Assembly (NCBI GenBank): GCA_035048495.1
Contig: CM068547.1
Coordinates: 19,165,913 to 19,229,912 of the forward strand
Reading direction: 5' to 3'
DNA: 64,000 bases
Source: Euptelea pleiosperma
Taxonomy: Eukaryota > Streptophyta > Magnoliopsida > Ranunculales > Eupteleaceae
Shown one piece after another: positions 22,959 through 35,100 of the stretch; the first letter of the stretch is position 1, and each line of letters starts with the position of its first letter. The position numbers and the translations under genes were made by a program. The notes beneath the pieces were generated by a model. The model saw nothing but the letters and a program-made list of their open reading frames with translations, made no database searches and was not told where the DNA came from.

Positions 22959-25645
22959 GTTTGTGTGTTACATTCCGAAGCCTATAACTTGTGACTTTTT
23001 CGCAACCGGACCTCATAATTAGACCCAAACTCTTCCCTTACTATTGTTTCGATAGATTTGAAGTGTTGGAACAGTATTTGGGACAGTCAAAACAACTTAC
23101 CTCCATCCCTGCGTCAAAGTCTCAAATTGGACTTAGTTTGTGTGTTACGTTCCTAAGCCTATAACTTGTGACTTTTTCGCAATCAGACCTCGTAATTTTA
23201 CTCAAACTCTTCCATTATTATTGTTTGAACCCATTTGAAGTATTGGAACAAGATTCGGGACAGGCAAAACAAGTTAGCTACATTCGTGCGTCAACTTCTC
23301 AAATTGGACACAGTTTGTGTGTTACATTCCGAAGCCAATAACTTGTGACTTTTTCGCAACCGGACCTCGTAATTGGACTCAAACTCTTGTATTACTATTG
23401 TTTCAACACATTCGATGTGTTGGAAGAAGATTCGGGATGGTCAAAGCAAGTTAGCTCCATCCGTACGTCAACGTCTCAAATTGGACTCAGTTTCTGTGTT
23501 GCATTCCGAAGCCTATAACTTGTGACTTTTTCGCAACCGGACCTCGTGATTGGATTCAAACTCTTCTATTACTATTGTTTCAAAACATTTCAAGTGTTGA
23601 AACAAGATTCGGGACAGTTAAAACAAGTTAGTTCCATCCGTTCGTCAACGTCTCAAATTGGACTCAGTTTGTGTGTTACGTTCCGAACCCTGTAACTTGT
23701 GACTTTTTCGCAACTGGAACTCGTAATTGGACTCGAATTCTTCCATTAGTATTGTTTCAACACATTTGAAGTGTTGGAACAAGATTCGGGACAGTCGAAA
23801 CAAGTTAGCTCCATCCGTTCGTCAACGTCTCAAATTGGACTCAGTTTGTGTGTTACATTCCGAAGCCTATAACTTGTGACTTTTTCGAAACCGGACCTCA
23901 TAATAAGACTCATACTCTTCGATTACTATTGTTTCAACATATTTGAAGTGTTGGAACAAGATTCGGAACTGTCGAAACAAGTTAGCTCCATCCGTTCGTT
24001 AACGTCTCAAATTGGACTCAGTTTCTGTGTTACATTCCGAAGCCTATAACTTGTGACTTTTTTGCAACCGGACCTCATAATTAGACTCAAACTCTTCCAT
24101 TACTATTGTTTCAACAGATTTGAAGTGTTGGAACAATATTTGGGACAGTCGAAACAAGTTAGCTCCATCCGTACGTCAACGTCTCAAATTGGACTCAGTT
24201 TCTGTGTTGCATTCCGAAGCCTATAACTTGTGACTTTTTCGCAACCGGACCTCGTAATTGGACTCAAACTCTTCTATTACTATTGTTTCAACACATTTGA
24301 AGTGTTCAAACAAGATTCGGGACAGTCGAAACAAGTTAGCTCCATCCGTTCGTCAACGTCTCAAATTGGACTTAGTTTGTGTGTTACATTCCGAACCTAA
24401 TAACTTGTGACTTTTTCGCAACCGGACCTCGTCATTGGACTCAAACTCTTCCATTACTATTGTTTCAACACATTTGAAGTGTTGGAACAAGATTCGGGAC
24501 AGTCGAAACAAGTTAGCTCCATCCGTGCGTCAATGTCTTTAATTGGACTCAGTTTGTGTGTTACATTCCGAAGCCTAAAACTTCTGACTTTTTCACAATC
24601 GGACCTCGTAATTGGTCTCAAACTCTTCCATTACTATTGTTTCAACACATTTGAAGTGTTAGAACAAGATTCGTGATAGACAAAACAAGTTAGCTCCATC
24701 CGTACGTCAACGTCTCAAATTGGACTCGGTTTCTGTGTTGCATTCCGAAGCCTATAACTTGTGACTTTTTCGCAACCGGACCTCGTAATTGGACTCAAAC
24801 TCTTCCATTACTATTGTTTCAACACTTTTGAAGTGTTAGAACAAGATTCGTGATAGACAAAACAAGTTAGCTCCATCCGTATGTCAACGTCTCAAATTGG
24901 ACTCGGTTTCTGTGTTGCATTCCGAAGCCTATAACTTGTGACTTTTTCGCAACCGGACCTCGTAATTGGACTCAAACTCTTCCATTACTATTGTTTCAAC
25001 ACATTTGAAGTGTGAGAACAACATTCGTGATAGTTAAAAAAAGTTAGCTCCATCCGTTCGTCAACGTCTCAAATTGGACTCAGTTTGTGTGTTACATTCC
25101 GAAGCCTATAACTTGTGACTTTTTCGCAACCGGACCTCATAATTAGACCCAAACTCTTCCATTACTATTGTTTCAATAGATTTGAAGTGTTGGAACTGTA
25201 TTTGGGGCAGTCAAAACAACTTACCTCCATCCGTGCGTCAAAGTCTCAAATTGGACTTAGTTTGTGTGTTACGTTCCTAAGCCTATAACTTGTCACTTTT
25301 TCGCAACCGAACCTCGTCATTGGACTCAAACTCTTCCATTACTATTGTTTCAACACATTTGAACTGTTAGAACAAGATTCGTGATAGTCGAAACCAGTTA
25401 GCTCCATCTGTGCGTCAATGTCTAAAATTGGACTCAGTTTGTGTGTTATATTCCGAAGCCTATAACTTGTGACTTTTTCGCAACCGGACCTCATAATTAG
25501 ACCCAAACTGTTCCATTACTATTGTTTCAATAGATTTGAAGTGTTGGAACAGTATTTGGGACAGTCAAAACAACTTACCTCCATCCGTGCGTCGAAGTCT
25601 CAAATTGGACTTAGTTTGTGTGTTACGTTCCTAAGCCTATAACTT

Positions 25646-25857
25646 GTGACTTTTTCGCAATCAGACCTCGTAATTTTACTCAAACTCTTCCATTATTATT
25701 GTTTCAACCCATTTGAAGTATTGGAACAAGATTCGGGACAGGCAAAACAAGTTAGCTACATTCGTGCGTCAACGTCTCAAATTGGACACAGTTTATCCGT
25801 TCGTCAACGTCTCAAATTGGACTTAGTTTGTGTGTTACATTCCGAAGCCTATAACTT
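25646..25857 (+). repeat. 212-bp step: out-of-register junction monomer, copy 2
   Basis: The GTTTATCCG junction is the same as at 18170, here at about 25794. Its exact reuse within a duplicated block shows that the block was copied after the junction formed. This copy reads GGACTTAG where copies 1 and 3 read GGACTCAG, and GTGACGTTTTCGC where they read GTGACTTTTTCGC. Confidence 0.9.
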
Positions 25858-26134
25858 GTGACGTTTTCGCAACCGGACCTCATAATTAGACTCATACTCT
25901 TCCATTACTATTGTTTCAACAGATTTGAAGTATTGGAACAATATTTGGGACAGTCGAAACAAGTTAGCTCCATCCGTACGTCATCGTCTCAAATTGGACT
26001 CAGTTTCTGTGTTGCATTCCGAAGGCTATAACTTGTGACTTTTTCGCAACCGGACCTCGTGATTGGACTCAAACTCTTATATTACTATTGTTTCAACACA
26101 TTTGAAGTGTTGAAACAAGATTCGGGACAGTCGA

Positions 26135-26742
26135 AACAAGTTAGCTCCATCCGTGCATCAACATCTCAAATTCGACTCAATTTGTGTGTAACATTCCGAA
26201 GCCTATAACTTGTGACTTTTTCGCAATCAGACCTCGTAATTTTACTCAAACTCTTCCATTATTATTGTTTCAACACATTTGAAGTATTGGAATAAGATTC
26301 GGGACAGGCAAAACAAGTTAGCTCCATCCGTGCGTCAACGTCTCAAATTGGACACAGTTTGTGTTTTACATTCCGTAGCCAATAACTTGTGACTTTTTCG
26401 CAATCGGACCTCGTAATTGGACTCAAACTCTTCTATTACTATTGTTTCAACAGATTTGAAGTGTTGGAACAAGATTTGGGACAGTCGAAACAAGTTAGCT
26501 CCATCCGTGCATCAACGTCTCAAATTCGACTCAATTTGTGTGTAACATTCCGAAGCCTATAACTTGTGACTTTTTCGCAATCAGACCTCGTAATTTTACT
26601 CAAACTCTTCCATTATTATTGTTTCAACACATTTGAAGTATTGGAATAAGATTCGGGACAGGCAAAACAAGTTAGCTCCATCCGTGCGTCAACGTCTCAA
26701 ATTGGACACAGTTTGTGTGTTACATTCCGTAGCCAATAACTT
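26135..26742 (+). repeat. Second site of 354-bp dimer amplification
   Basis: Here too the GATTTGGG/GTGCATC plus AATTTTAC/GGAATAAG pair occurs twice, with CGCAATCAG at 26222 and 26576 (354 bp apart). The first pair begins as a hybrid: its 5' part is a CGTGATTGG, GTGTTGAAAC monomer (from 26035) that changes to the GTGCATCAAC type at about 26150. This is the right edge of block A copy 2. Confidence 0.8.
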
Positions 26743-27182
26743 GTGACTTTTTCGCAATCGGACCTCGTAATTGGACTCAAACTCCTCTATTACTATTGTT
26801 TCAACACATTTGATGTGTTGGAAGAAGATTCGGGACGGTCAAAACAAGTTAGCTCCATCCGTACGTCAACGTCTCAAATTGGACTCAGTTTCTGTGTTGC
26901 ATTCCGAACCTATAACTTGTGACTTTTTCGCAACCGGACCTCGTTATTGGACTCAAACTCTTCTATTACTATTGTTTCAACACATTTGAAGTGTTGAAAC
27001 AAGATTCGGGACAGTCAAAACAAGTTAGCTCCATCCGTTCGTCAACGTCTCAAATTGGACTCAGTTTGTGTGTTACGTTCCGAACCCAATTACTTGTGAC
27101 TTTTTCGAAACTGGAACTCGTAATTAGACTCGAATTCTTCTACATTCCGAAGCCTATAACTTGTGACTTTTTCGCAACCGGA
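26743..27182 (+). repeat. Tail of a ten-monomer HOR unit with an internal deletion
   Basis: It corresponds to monomers 8-10 of the ten-monomer HOR (compare 28402-28940): a GATGTGTTGG monomer with CCGAACCTATAAC, then GTGTTGAAAC with GAACCCAATTAC, then a CTGGAACTCG monomer that is cut short. The last monomer is only 67 bp (27096-27162). Confidence 0.82.
27096..27162 (+). repeat. 67-bp remnant monomer (110-bp internal deletion)
   Basis: CGAATTCTTC at 27131-27140 joins directly to TACATTCCGAAGCC at 27141. In the intact counterpart the same two points are separated by bases 28789-28898, so exactly 110 bp are missing. It is the shortest monomer seen in the window. The counterparts near 19850 and 33540 are intact, so the deletion is private to this copy. 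It removes the dyad and the TTCGGGACAGTCGAA block. Confidence 0.93.
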
Positions 27183-28940
27183 CCTCATAATTAGACTCAT
27201 ACTCTTCCATTACTATTGTTTCAACAGATTTGAAGTATTGGAACAATATTTGGGACAGTCGAAACAAGTTAGCTCCATCCGTACGTCATCGTCTCAAATT
27301 GGACTCAGTTTCTGTGTTGCATTCCGAAGCCTATAACTTGTGACTTTTTCGCAACCGGACCTCGTGATTGGACTCAAACTCTTCGATTACTATTGGTTCA
27401 ACACATTTGAAGTGTTGAAACAAGATTCGGGACAGTCGAAATAAGTTAGCTCCATCCGTTCGTCAACGTCTCAAATTGGACTCAGTTTGTGTGTTACATT
27501 CCGAACCCTATAACTTGTGACTTTTTCGCAACCGGACCTCGTAATTGGACTCAAACTCTTCCATTACTATTGTTTCAACACATTTGAAGTGTTGGAACAA
27601 GATTCGGGACAGTCGAAACAAGTTAGCTCCATCCGTGCGTCAATGTCTTTAATTGGACTGAGTTTGTGTGTTACATTCCGAAGCCTATAACTTGTGACTT
27701 TTTCGCAATCGGACCTCGTAATTCGTCTCAAACTCTTCCATTACTATTGTTTCAACATATTTGAAGGGTTGGAACAAGATTCGGGACAGTCGAAACAAGT
27801 TCGCTCCATCCGTGCGTCAATGTCTTAGTTGTTGTGTTACATTCCGAAGCCTATAACTTGTGACTTTTTCGCAACCGGACCTCCTAACTAGACTCATACT
27901 CTTCCATTACTATTGTTTCAACATATTTGAAGTGTTGGAACAAGATTCGGGATAGTTGAAACAAGTTAGCTCCATCCGTTTGTCAACCACTCAAATTGGA
28001 CTCAGTTTCTGTGTTACATTCTGAAGCCTATAACTTGTGACTTTTTCGCAACCGGACCTCGTAATTGGACTCAAACTCTTCTATTACTATTGTTTGAACA
28101 GATTTGAAGTGTTGGAACAAGATTTGGGACAGTCGAAACAAGTTAGCTCCATCCGTGCATCAACGTCTCAAATTCGACTCAATTTGTGTGTAACATTCCG
28201 AAGCCTATAACTTGTGACTTTTTCGCAATCAGACCTCGTAATTTTACTCAAACTCTTCCATTATTATTGTTTCAACACATTTGAAGTATTGGAATAAGAT
28301 TCGGGACAGGCAAAACAAGTTAGCTCCATCCGTGCGTCAACGTCTCAACTTGGACACAGTTTGTGTGTTACATTACGTAGCCAATAACTTGTGACTTTTT
28401 CGCAATCGGACCTCGTAATTGGACTCAAACTCTTTTATTACTATTGTTTCAACACATTTGATGTGTTGGAACAAGATTCGGGACGGTCAAAACAAGTTAG
28501 CTCCATCCGTACGTCAACGTCTCAAATTGGACTCAGTTTCTGTGTTGCATTCCGAACCTATAACTTGTGACTTTTTCGCAACCGGACCTCGTGATTGGAC
28601 TCAAACTCTTCTATTACTATTGTTTCAACACATTTGAAGTGTTGAAACAAGATTCGGGACAGTCAAAACAAGTTAGCTCCATCCGTTCGTCAACGTCTCA
28701 AATTGGACTCAGTTTGTGTGTTACGTTCCGAACCCAATTACTTGTGACTTTTTCGCAACTGGAACTCGTAATTAGACTCGAATTCTTCCATTACTATTGA
28801 TTCAACACATTTGAAGTGTTGGAACAAGCTTCGGGACAGTCGAAACAAGTTAGCTCCATCCGTTCGTCAACGTCTCAAATTGGACTCAGTTTGTGTGTTA
28901 CATTCCGAAGCCTATAACTTGTGACTTTTTCGCAACCGGA
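27183..28940 (+). repeat. Ten-monomer HOR, copy 3 (1758 bp)
   Basis: It has the full order listed for 18254-20010, and the same start point recurs at 28941. Private features are TATTGGTTCAACAC (27391) in monomer 2, AATTCGTCTC and GAAGGGTTGG in monomer 4, and GTCAACCACTC in monomer 5. From about 27373 it also lies inside the first copy of the 4756-bp unit. Confidence 0.88.
27517..27693 (+). repeat. Reference satellite monomer (177 bp)
   Basis: This is a clean full-length example of the unit. It begins at the GTGAC after CCTATAACTT and ends just before the next one. In order it holds CGCAACCGGACC, AATTGGACTCA, TTCCATTACTATTGTTTC, ACACATTTGAAGTGTT, TTCGGGACAGTCGAA, GTTAGCTCCATCCGTGCGTC, a variable region (here TGTCTTTAATTGGACTGAG, more often CGTCTCAAATTGGACTCAG), then GTGTGTTACATTCCGAAGCC. 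Subfamilies differ mostly at fixed positions: CGTAATTGG, CATAATTAG or CGTGATTGG after GGACCT; ACACATTTG, AGATTTG, AGATATG or ATATTTG at the dyad; GATTCGGG, GATTCGTG or TATTTGGG after it. Confidence 0.95.
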
Positions 28941-30300
28941 CCTCATAATTAGACTCATACTCTTCCATTACTATTGTTTCAACAGATTTGAAGTATTGGA
29001 ACAATATTTGGGACAGTCGAAACAAGTTAGCTCCATCCGTACGTCATCGTCTCAAATTGGACTCAGTTTCTGTGTTGCATTCCGAAGCCTATAACTTGTG
29101 ACTTTTTCGCAACCGGACCTCGTGATTGGACTCAAACTCTTTGATTACTATTGTTTCAACACATTTGAAGTGTTGAAACAAGATTCGGGACAGTCGAAAT
29201 AAGTTAGCTCCATCCGTTCGTCAACGTCTCAAATAGGACTCAGTTTGTGTGTTACATTCCGAACCCTATAACTTGTGACTTTTTCGCAACCGGACCTCGT
29301 AATTGGACTCAAACTCTTCCATTACTATTGTTTCAACACATTTGAAGTGTTGGAACAAGATTCGGGACAGTCGAAACAAGTTAGCTCCATCCGTGCGTCA
29401 ATGTCTTTAATTGGACTGAGTTTGTGTGTTACATTCCGAAGCCTATAACTTGTGACTTTTTCGCAATCGGACCTCGTAATTGGTCTCAAACTCTTCCATT
29501 ACTATTGTTTCAACATATTTGATGTGTTGGAACAAGATTCGGGACAGTCGAAACAAGTTCGCTCCATCCGTGCGTCAATGTCTTAGTTTGTGTGTTACAT
29601 TCCGAAGCCTATAACTTGTGACTTTTTCGCAACCGGACCTCCTAACTAGACTCATACTCTTCCATTACTATTGTTTCAACATATTTGAAGTGTTGGAACA
29701 AGATTCGGGACAGTTGAAACAAGTTAGCTCCATCTGTTTGTCAACGACTCAAATTGGACTCAGTTTCTGTGTTACATTCTGAAGCCTATAACTTGTGACT
29801 TTTTCGCAACCGGACCTCGCAATTGGACTCAAACTCTTCTATTACTATTGTTTCAACAGATTTGAAGTGTTGGAACAAGACTTGGGACAGTCGAAACAAG
29901 TTAGCTCCATGCGTGCATCAACGTCTCAAATTCGACTCAATTTGTGTGTAACATTCCGAAGCCTATAACTTGTGACTTTTTCGCAATCAGACCTCGTAAT
30001 TTTACTCAAACTCTTCCATTATTATTGTTTCAACACATTTGAAGTATTGGAATAAGATTCGGGACAGGCAAAACAAGTTAGCTCCATCCGTGCGTCAACG
30101 TCTCAAATTGGACACAGTTTGTGTGTTACATTCCGTAGCCAATAACTTGTGACTTTTTCGCAATCGGACCTCGTAATTGGACTCAAACTCTTGTATTACT
30201 ATTGTTTCAACACATTTGATGTGTTGGAACAAGATTCGGGACGGTCGAAACAAGTTACCTCCATCCGTACGTCAACGCCTCAAATTGGACTCGGTTTCTG
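28941..30300 (+). repeat. Ten-monomer HOR, copy 4 (first eight monomers)
   Basis: The standard order runs from CCTCATAATT through the GATGTGTTGG monomer near 30200. It then leaves the HOR and continues with GATTCGTGATAG and TATTTGGG type monomers. Its 166-bp monomer (29452-29617) has the CTTAGTTTG form, and AAATAGGACTCAG (near 29232) is shared with 33988. Confidence 0.82.
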
Positions 30301-31972
30301 TGTTGCATTCCGAAGCCTATAACTTGTGACTTTTTCGCAACCGGACCTCGTAATTGGACTCAAACTCTTCCATTACTATTGTTTCAACACATTTGAAGTG
30401 TTAGAACAAGATTCGTGATAGTCAAAACAAGTTAGCTCCATCCGTGCGTCAACGTCTCAAATTGGACTTAGTTTGTGTGTTACATTCCGAAGCCTATAAC
30501 TTGTGACTTTTTCGCAACCGGACCTCATAATTAGACCCAAACTCTTCCATTACTATTGTTTCAATAGATTTGAAGTGTTGGAACAGTATTTGGGACAGTC
30601 AAAACAACTTACCTCCATCCGTGCGTCAAAGTCTCAAATTGTACTTAGTTTGTGTGTTACGTTCCTAAGCCTATAACTTGTGACTTTTTCGCAACCGGAC
30701 CTCGTAATTGGACTCAAACTCTTCCATTATTATTGTTTCAACACATTTGAAGTGTTAGAACAAGATTCGTGATAGTCGAAACAAGTTAGCTCCATCCGTG
30801 CATCAACGTCTCAAATTGGACTCAGTTTGTGTGTTACATTCCGAAGCCTATAACTTGTGACTTTTTCGCAACCGGACCTCATAATTAGACCCAAACTCTT
30901 CCATTACTATTGTTTCAATAGATTTGAATTGTTGGAACAGTATTTGGGTCAGTCAAAACAACTTACCTCCATCCGTGCGTCGAAGTCTCAAATTGGACTT
31001 AGTTTGTGTGTTACGTTCCTAAGCCTATAACTTGTGACTTTTTCTCAATCAGACCTCGTAATTTTACTCAAACTCTTCCATTATTATTGTTTCAACCCAT
31101 TTGAAGTATTGGAACAAGATTCGGGACAGGCAAAACAAGTTAGCTACATTCGTGCGTCAACGTCTCAAATTGGACACAGTTTGTGTGTTACATTCCGAAG
31201 CCTAAAACTTGTGACTTTTTCACAATCGGACCTCGTAATTGGTCTCAAACTCTTCCATTACTATTGTTTCAACACATTTGAAGTGTTAGAACAAGATTCG
31301 TGATAGTCAAAACAAGTTAGCTCCATCCGTACGTCAACGTCTCAAATTGGACTCGGTTTCTGTGTTGCATTCCGAAGCCTATAACTTGTGACTTTTTCTC
31401 AACCGGACCTCGTAATTGGACTCAAACTCTTCCCTTACTATTGTTTCAACACATTTGAAGTGTTAGAACAAGATTCGTGATAGTCAAAACAAGTTAGCTC
31501 CATCCGTGCGTCAACGTCTCAAATTGGACTCAGTTTGTGTGTTACATTCCGAAGCCTATAACTTGTGACTTTTTCGCAACCGGACCTCATAATTAGACCC
31601 AAACTCTTCCATTACTATTGTTTCAATAGATTTGAAGTGTTGTAACAGTATTTGGGACAGTCAAAACAACTTACTTCCATCCGTGCGTCGAAGTCTCAAA
31701 TTGGACTTAGTTTGTGTGTTACGTTCCTAAGCCTATAACTTGTGACTTTTTCGCAATCAGACCTCGTAATTTTACTCAAACTCTTCCATTATTATTGTTT
31801 CAACCCATTTGAAGTATTGGAACAAGATTCGGGACAGGCAAAACAAGTTAGCTACATTCGTGCGTCAACGTCTCAAATTGGACACAGTTTGTGTGTTACA
31901 TTCCGAAGCCAATAACTTGTGACTTTTTCGCAACCGGACCTCGTAATTGGACTCAAACTCTTGTATTACTAT

Positions 31973-32001
31973 TGTTTCAACACATTTGATGTGTTGGAAC
32001 A
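31973..32001. other. Dyad symmetry in the monomer (representative)
   Basis: In monomers with GATGTGTTGG the arms TGTTTCAACACAT and ATGTGTTGGAACA are inverted repeats of 13 bases with one mismatch (T opposite G) around a 3-base TTG loop. In the commoner GAAGTGTTGG monomers the arms shorten to 11 bases (TGTTTCAACAC and GTGTTGGAACA, one mismatch) with a 7-base loop. The site occurs once per monomer across most of the array, and the AGATTTG, AGATATG and ATATTTG subfamilies have a weakened arm. Dyads able to form non-B DNA have been reported in many centromeric satellites. A function here is inferred. Confidence 0.7.
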
Positions 32002-32128
32002 AGATTCGGGACGGTCAAAACAAGTTAGCTCCATCCGTACGTCAACGTCTCAAATTGGACTCAGTTTCTGTGTTGCATTCCGAAGCCTATAACTTGTGAC
32101 TTTTTCGCAACCGGACCTCGTGATTGCA

Positions 32129-35100
32129 CTCAAACTCTTCGATTACTATTGGTTCAACACATTTGAAGTGTTGAAACAAGATTCGGGACAGTCGAAATAA
32201 GTTAGCTCCATCCGTTCGTCAACGTCTCAAATTGGACTCAGTTTGTGTGTTACATTCCGAACCCTATAACTTGTGACTTTTTCGCAACCGGACCTCGTAA
32301 TTGGACTCAAACTCTTCCATTACTATTGTTTCAACACATTTGAAGTGTTGGAACAAGATTCGGGACAGTCGAAACAAGTTAGCTCCATCCGTGCGTCAAT
32401 GTCTTTAATTGGACTGAGTTTGTGTGTTACATTCCGAAGCCTATAACTTGTGACTTTTTCGCAATCGAACCTCGTAATTCGTCTCAAACTCTTCCATTAC
32501 TATTGTTTCAACATATTTGAAGGGTTGGAACAAGATTCGGGACAGTCGAAACAAGTTCGCTCCATCCGTGCGTCAATGTCTTAGTTGTTGTGTTACATTC
32601 CGAAGCCTATAACTTGTGACTTTTTCGCAACCGGACCTCCTAACTAGACTCATACTCTTCCATTACTATTGTTTCAACATATTTGAAGTGTTGGAACAAG
32701 ATTCGGGACAGTTGAAACAAGTTAGCTCCATCCGTTTGTCAACGACTCAAATTGGACTCAGTTTCTGTGTTACATTCTGAAGCCTATAACTTGTGACTTT
32801 TTCGCAACCGGACCTCGTAATTGGACTCAAACTCTTCTATTACTATTGTTTCAACAGATTTGAAGTGTTGGAACAAGATTTGGGATAGTCGAAACAAGTT
32901 AGCTCCATCCGTGCATCAACGTCTCAAATTCGACTCAATTTGTGTGTAACATTCCGAAGCCTATAACTTGTGACTTTTTCGCAATCAGACCTCGTAATTT
33001 TACTCAAACTCTTCCATTATTATTGTTTCAACACATTTGAAGTATTGGAATAAGATTCGGGACAGGCAAAACAAGTTAGCTCCATCCGTGCGTCAACGTC
33101 TCAACTTGGACACAGTTTGTGTGTTACATTACGTAGCCAATAACTTGTGACTTTTTCGCAATCGGACCTCGTAATTGGACTCAAACTCTTTTATTACTAT
33201 TGTTTCAACACATTTGATGTGTTGGAACAAGATTCGGGACGGTCAAAACAAGTTAGCTCCATCCGTACGTCAACGTCTCAAATTGGACTCAGTTTCTGTG
33301 TTGCATTCCGAACCTATAACTTGTGACTTTTTCGCAACCGGACCTCGTGATTGGACTCAAACTCTTCTATTACTATTGTTTCAACACATTTGAAGTGTTG
33401 AAATAAGATTCGGGACAGTCAAAACAAGTTAGCTCCATCCGTTCGTCAACGTCTCAAATTGGACTCAGTTTGTGTGTTACGTTCCGAACCCAATTACTTG
33501 TGACTTTTTCGCAACTGGAACTCGTAATTAGACTCGAATTCTTCCATTACTATTGATTCAACACATTTGAAGTGTTGGAACAAGCTTCGGGACAGTCGAA
33601 ACAAGTTAGCTCCATCCGTTCGTCAACGTCTCAAATTGGACTCAGTTTGTGTGTTACATTCCGAAGCCTATAACTTGTGACTTTTTCGCAACCGGACCTC
33701 ATAATTAGACTCATACTCTTCCATTACTATTGTTTCAACAGATTTGAAGTATTGGAACAATATTTGGGACAGTCGAAACAAGTTAGCTCCATCCGTACGT
33801 CATCGTCTCAAATTGGACTCAGTTTCTGTGTTGCATTCCGAAGCCTATAACTTGTGACTTTTTCGCAACCGGACCTCGTGATTGGACTCAAACTCTTTGA
33901 TTACTATTGTTTCAACACATTTGAAGTGTTGAAACAAGATTCGGGACAGTCGAAATAAGTTAGCTCCATCCGTTCGTCAACGTCTCAAATAGGACTCAGT
34001 TTGTGTGTTACATTCCGAACCCTATAACTTGTGACTTTTTCGCAACCGGACCTCGTAATTGGACTCAAACTCTTCCATTACTATTGTTTCAACACATTTG
34101 AAGTGTTGGAACAAGATTCGGGACAGTCGAAACAAGTTAGCTCCATCCGTGCGTCAATGTCTTTAATTGGACTGAGTTTGTGTGTTACATTCCGAAGCCT
34201 ATAACTTGTGACTTTTTCGCAATCGGACCTCGTAATTGGTCTCAAACTCTTCCATTACTATTGTTTCAACATATTTGATGTGTTGGAACAAGATTCGGGA
34301 CAGTCGAAACAAGTTCGCTCCATCCGTGCGTCAATGTCTTAGTTTGTGTGTTACATTCCGAAGCCTATAACTTGTGACTTTTTCGCAACCGGACCTCCTA
34401 ACTAGACTCATACTCTTCCATTACTATTGTTTCAACATATTTGAAGTGTTGGAACAAGATTCGGGACAGTTGAAACAAGTTAGCTCCATCCGTTTGTCAA
34501 CGACTCAAATTGGACTCAGTTTCTGTGTTACATTCTGAAGCCAATAACTTGTGACTTTTTCGCAACCGGACCTCGCAATTGGACTCAAACTCTTCTATTA
34601 CTATTGTTTCAACAGATTTGAAGTGTTGGAACAAGACTTGGGACAGTCGAAACAAGTTAGCTCCATGCGTGCATCAACGTCTCAAATTCGACTCAATTTG
34701 TGTGTAACATTCCGAAGCCTATAACTTGTGACTTTTTCGCAATCAGACCTCGTAATTTTACTCAAACTCTTCCATTATTATTGTTTCAACACATTTGAAG
34801 TATTGGAATAAGATTCGGGACAGGCAAAACAAGTTAGCTCCATCCGTGCGTCAACGTCTCAAATTGGACACAGTTTGTGTGTTACATTCCGTAGCCAATA
34901 ACTTGTGACTTTTTCGCAATCGGACCTCGTAATTGGACTCAAACTCTTGTATTACTATTGTTTCAACACATTTGATGTGTTGGAACAAGATTCGGGACGG
35001 TCGAAACAAGTTACCTCCATCCGTACGTCAACGCCTCAAATTGGACTCGGTTTCTGTGTTGCATTCCGAAGCCTATAACTTGTGACTTTTTCGCAACCGG

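Larger units (their letters stand above)
21574..26134 (+). repeat. 4.56-kb block A, copy 2
   Basis: This copy lies at offset 7624 from 13950-18510. Small differences include TTACTTTTTTGC near 22106 (TGACTTTTTTGC in copy 1) and CTTATGACTTTTTC near 22280 (CTTGTGAC in copy 1). The third copy (41290-44335) resembles this one more closely: both have TCAAAGCAAG near 23444 and 41726, TCAATGTCTAAAATTGG near 25413 and 43523, and AAACTGTTCCATT near 25505 and 43611. Copy 1 has the common forms at those places. Copy 3 was therefore probably derived from copy 2 or its recent ancestor. Confidence 0.85.
27373..32128 (+). repeat. 4756-bp (27-monomer) unit, tandem copy 1
   Basis: It is followed directly by a near-identical copy at 32129-36884. 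The offset of 4756 holds at every marker tested: CCTCCTAACTAG 27880/32636 and 29638/34394, CCTCATAATT 28941/33697, and TATTGGTTCAAC 27391/32147. The length fits 27 x 177 minus two 11-bp deletions and one 1-bp deletion. It contains nine monomers of one ten-monomer HOR unit, about eight of the next, and then about ten monomers of other types (GATTCGTGATAG, TATTTGGG, AATTTTAC). About ten differences from copy 2 were noticed by eye, so identity is roughly 99.8%. Confidence 0.93.

Noticed and set aside
27131..27150. Insertion of foreign DNA at the irregular spacing near 27140
   Set aside because: Both sides are ordinary monomer sequence. Comparison with 28781-28910 shows a simple 110-bp deletion.
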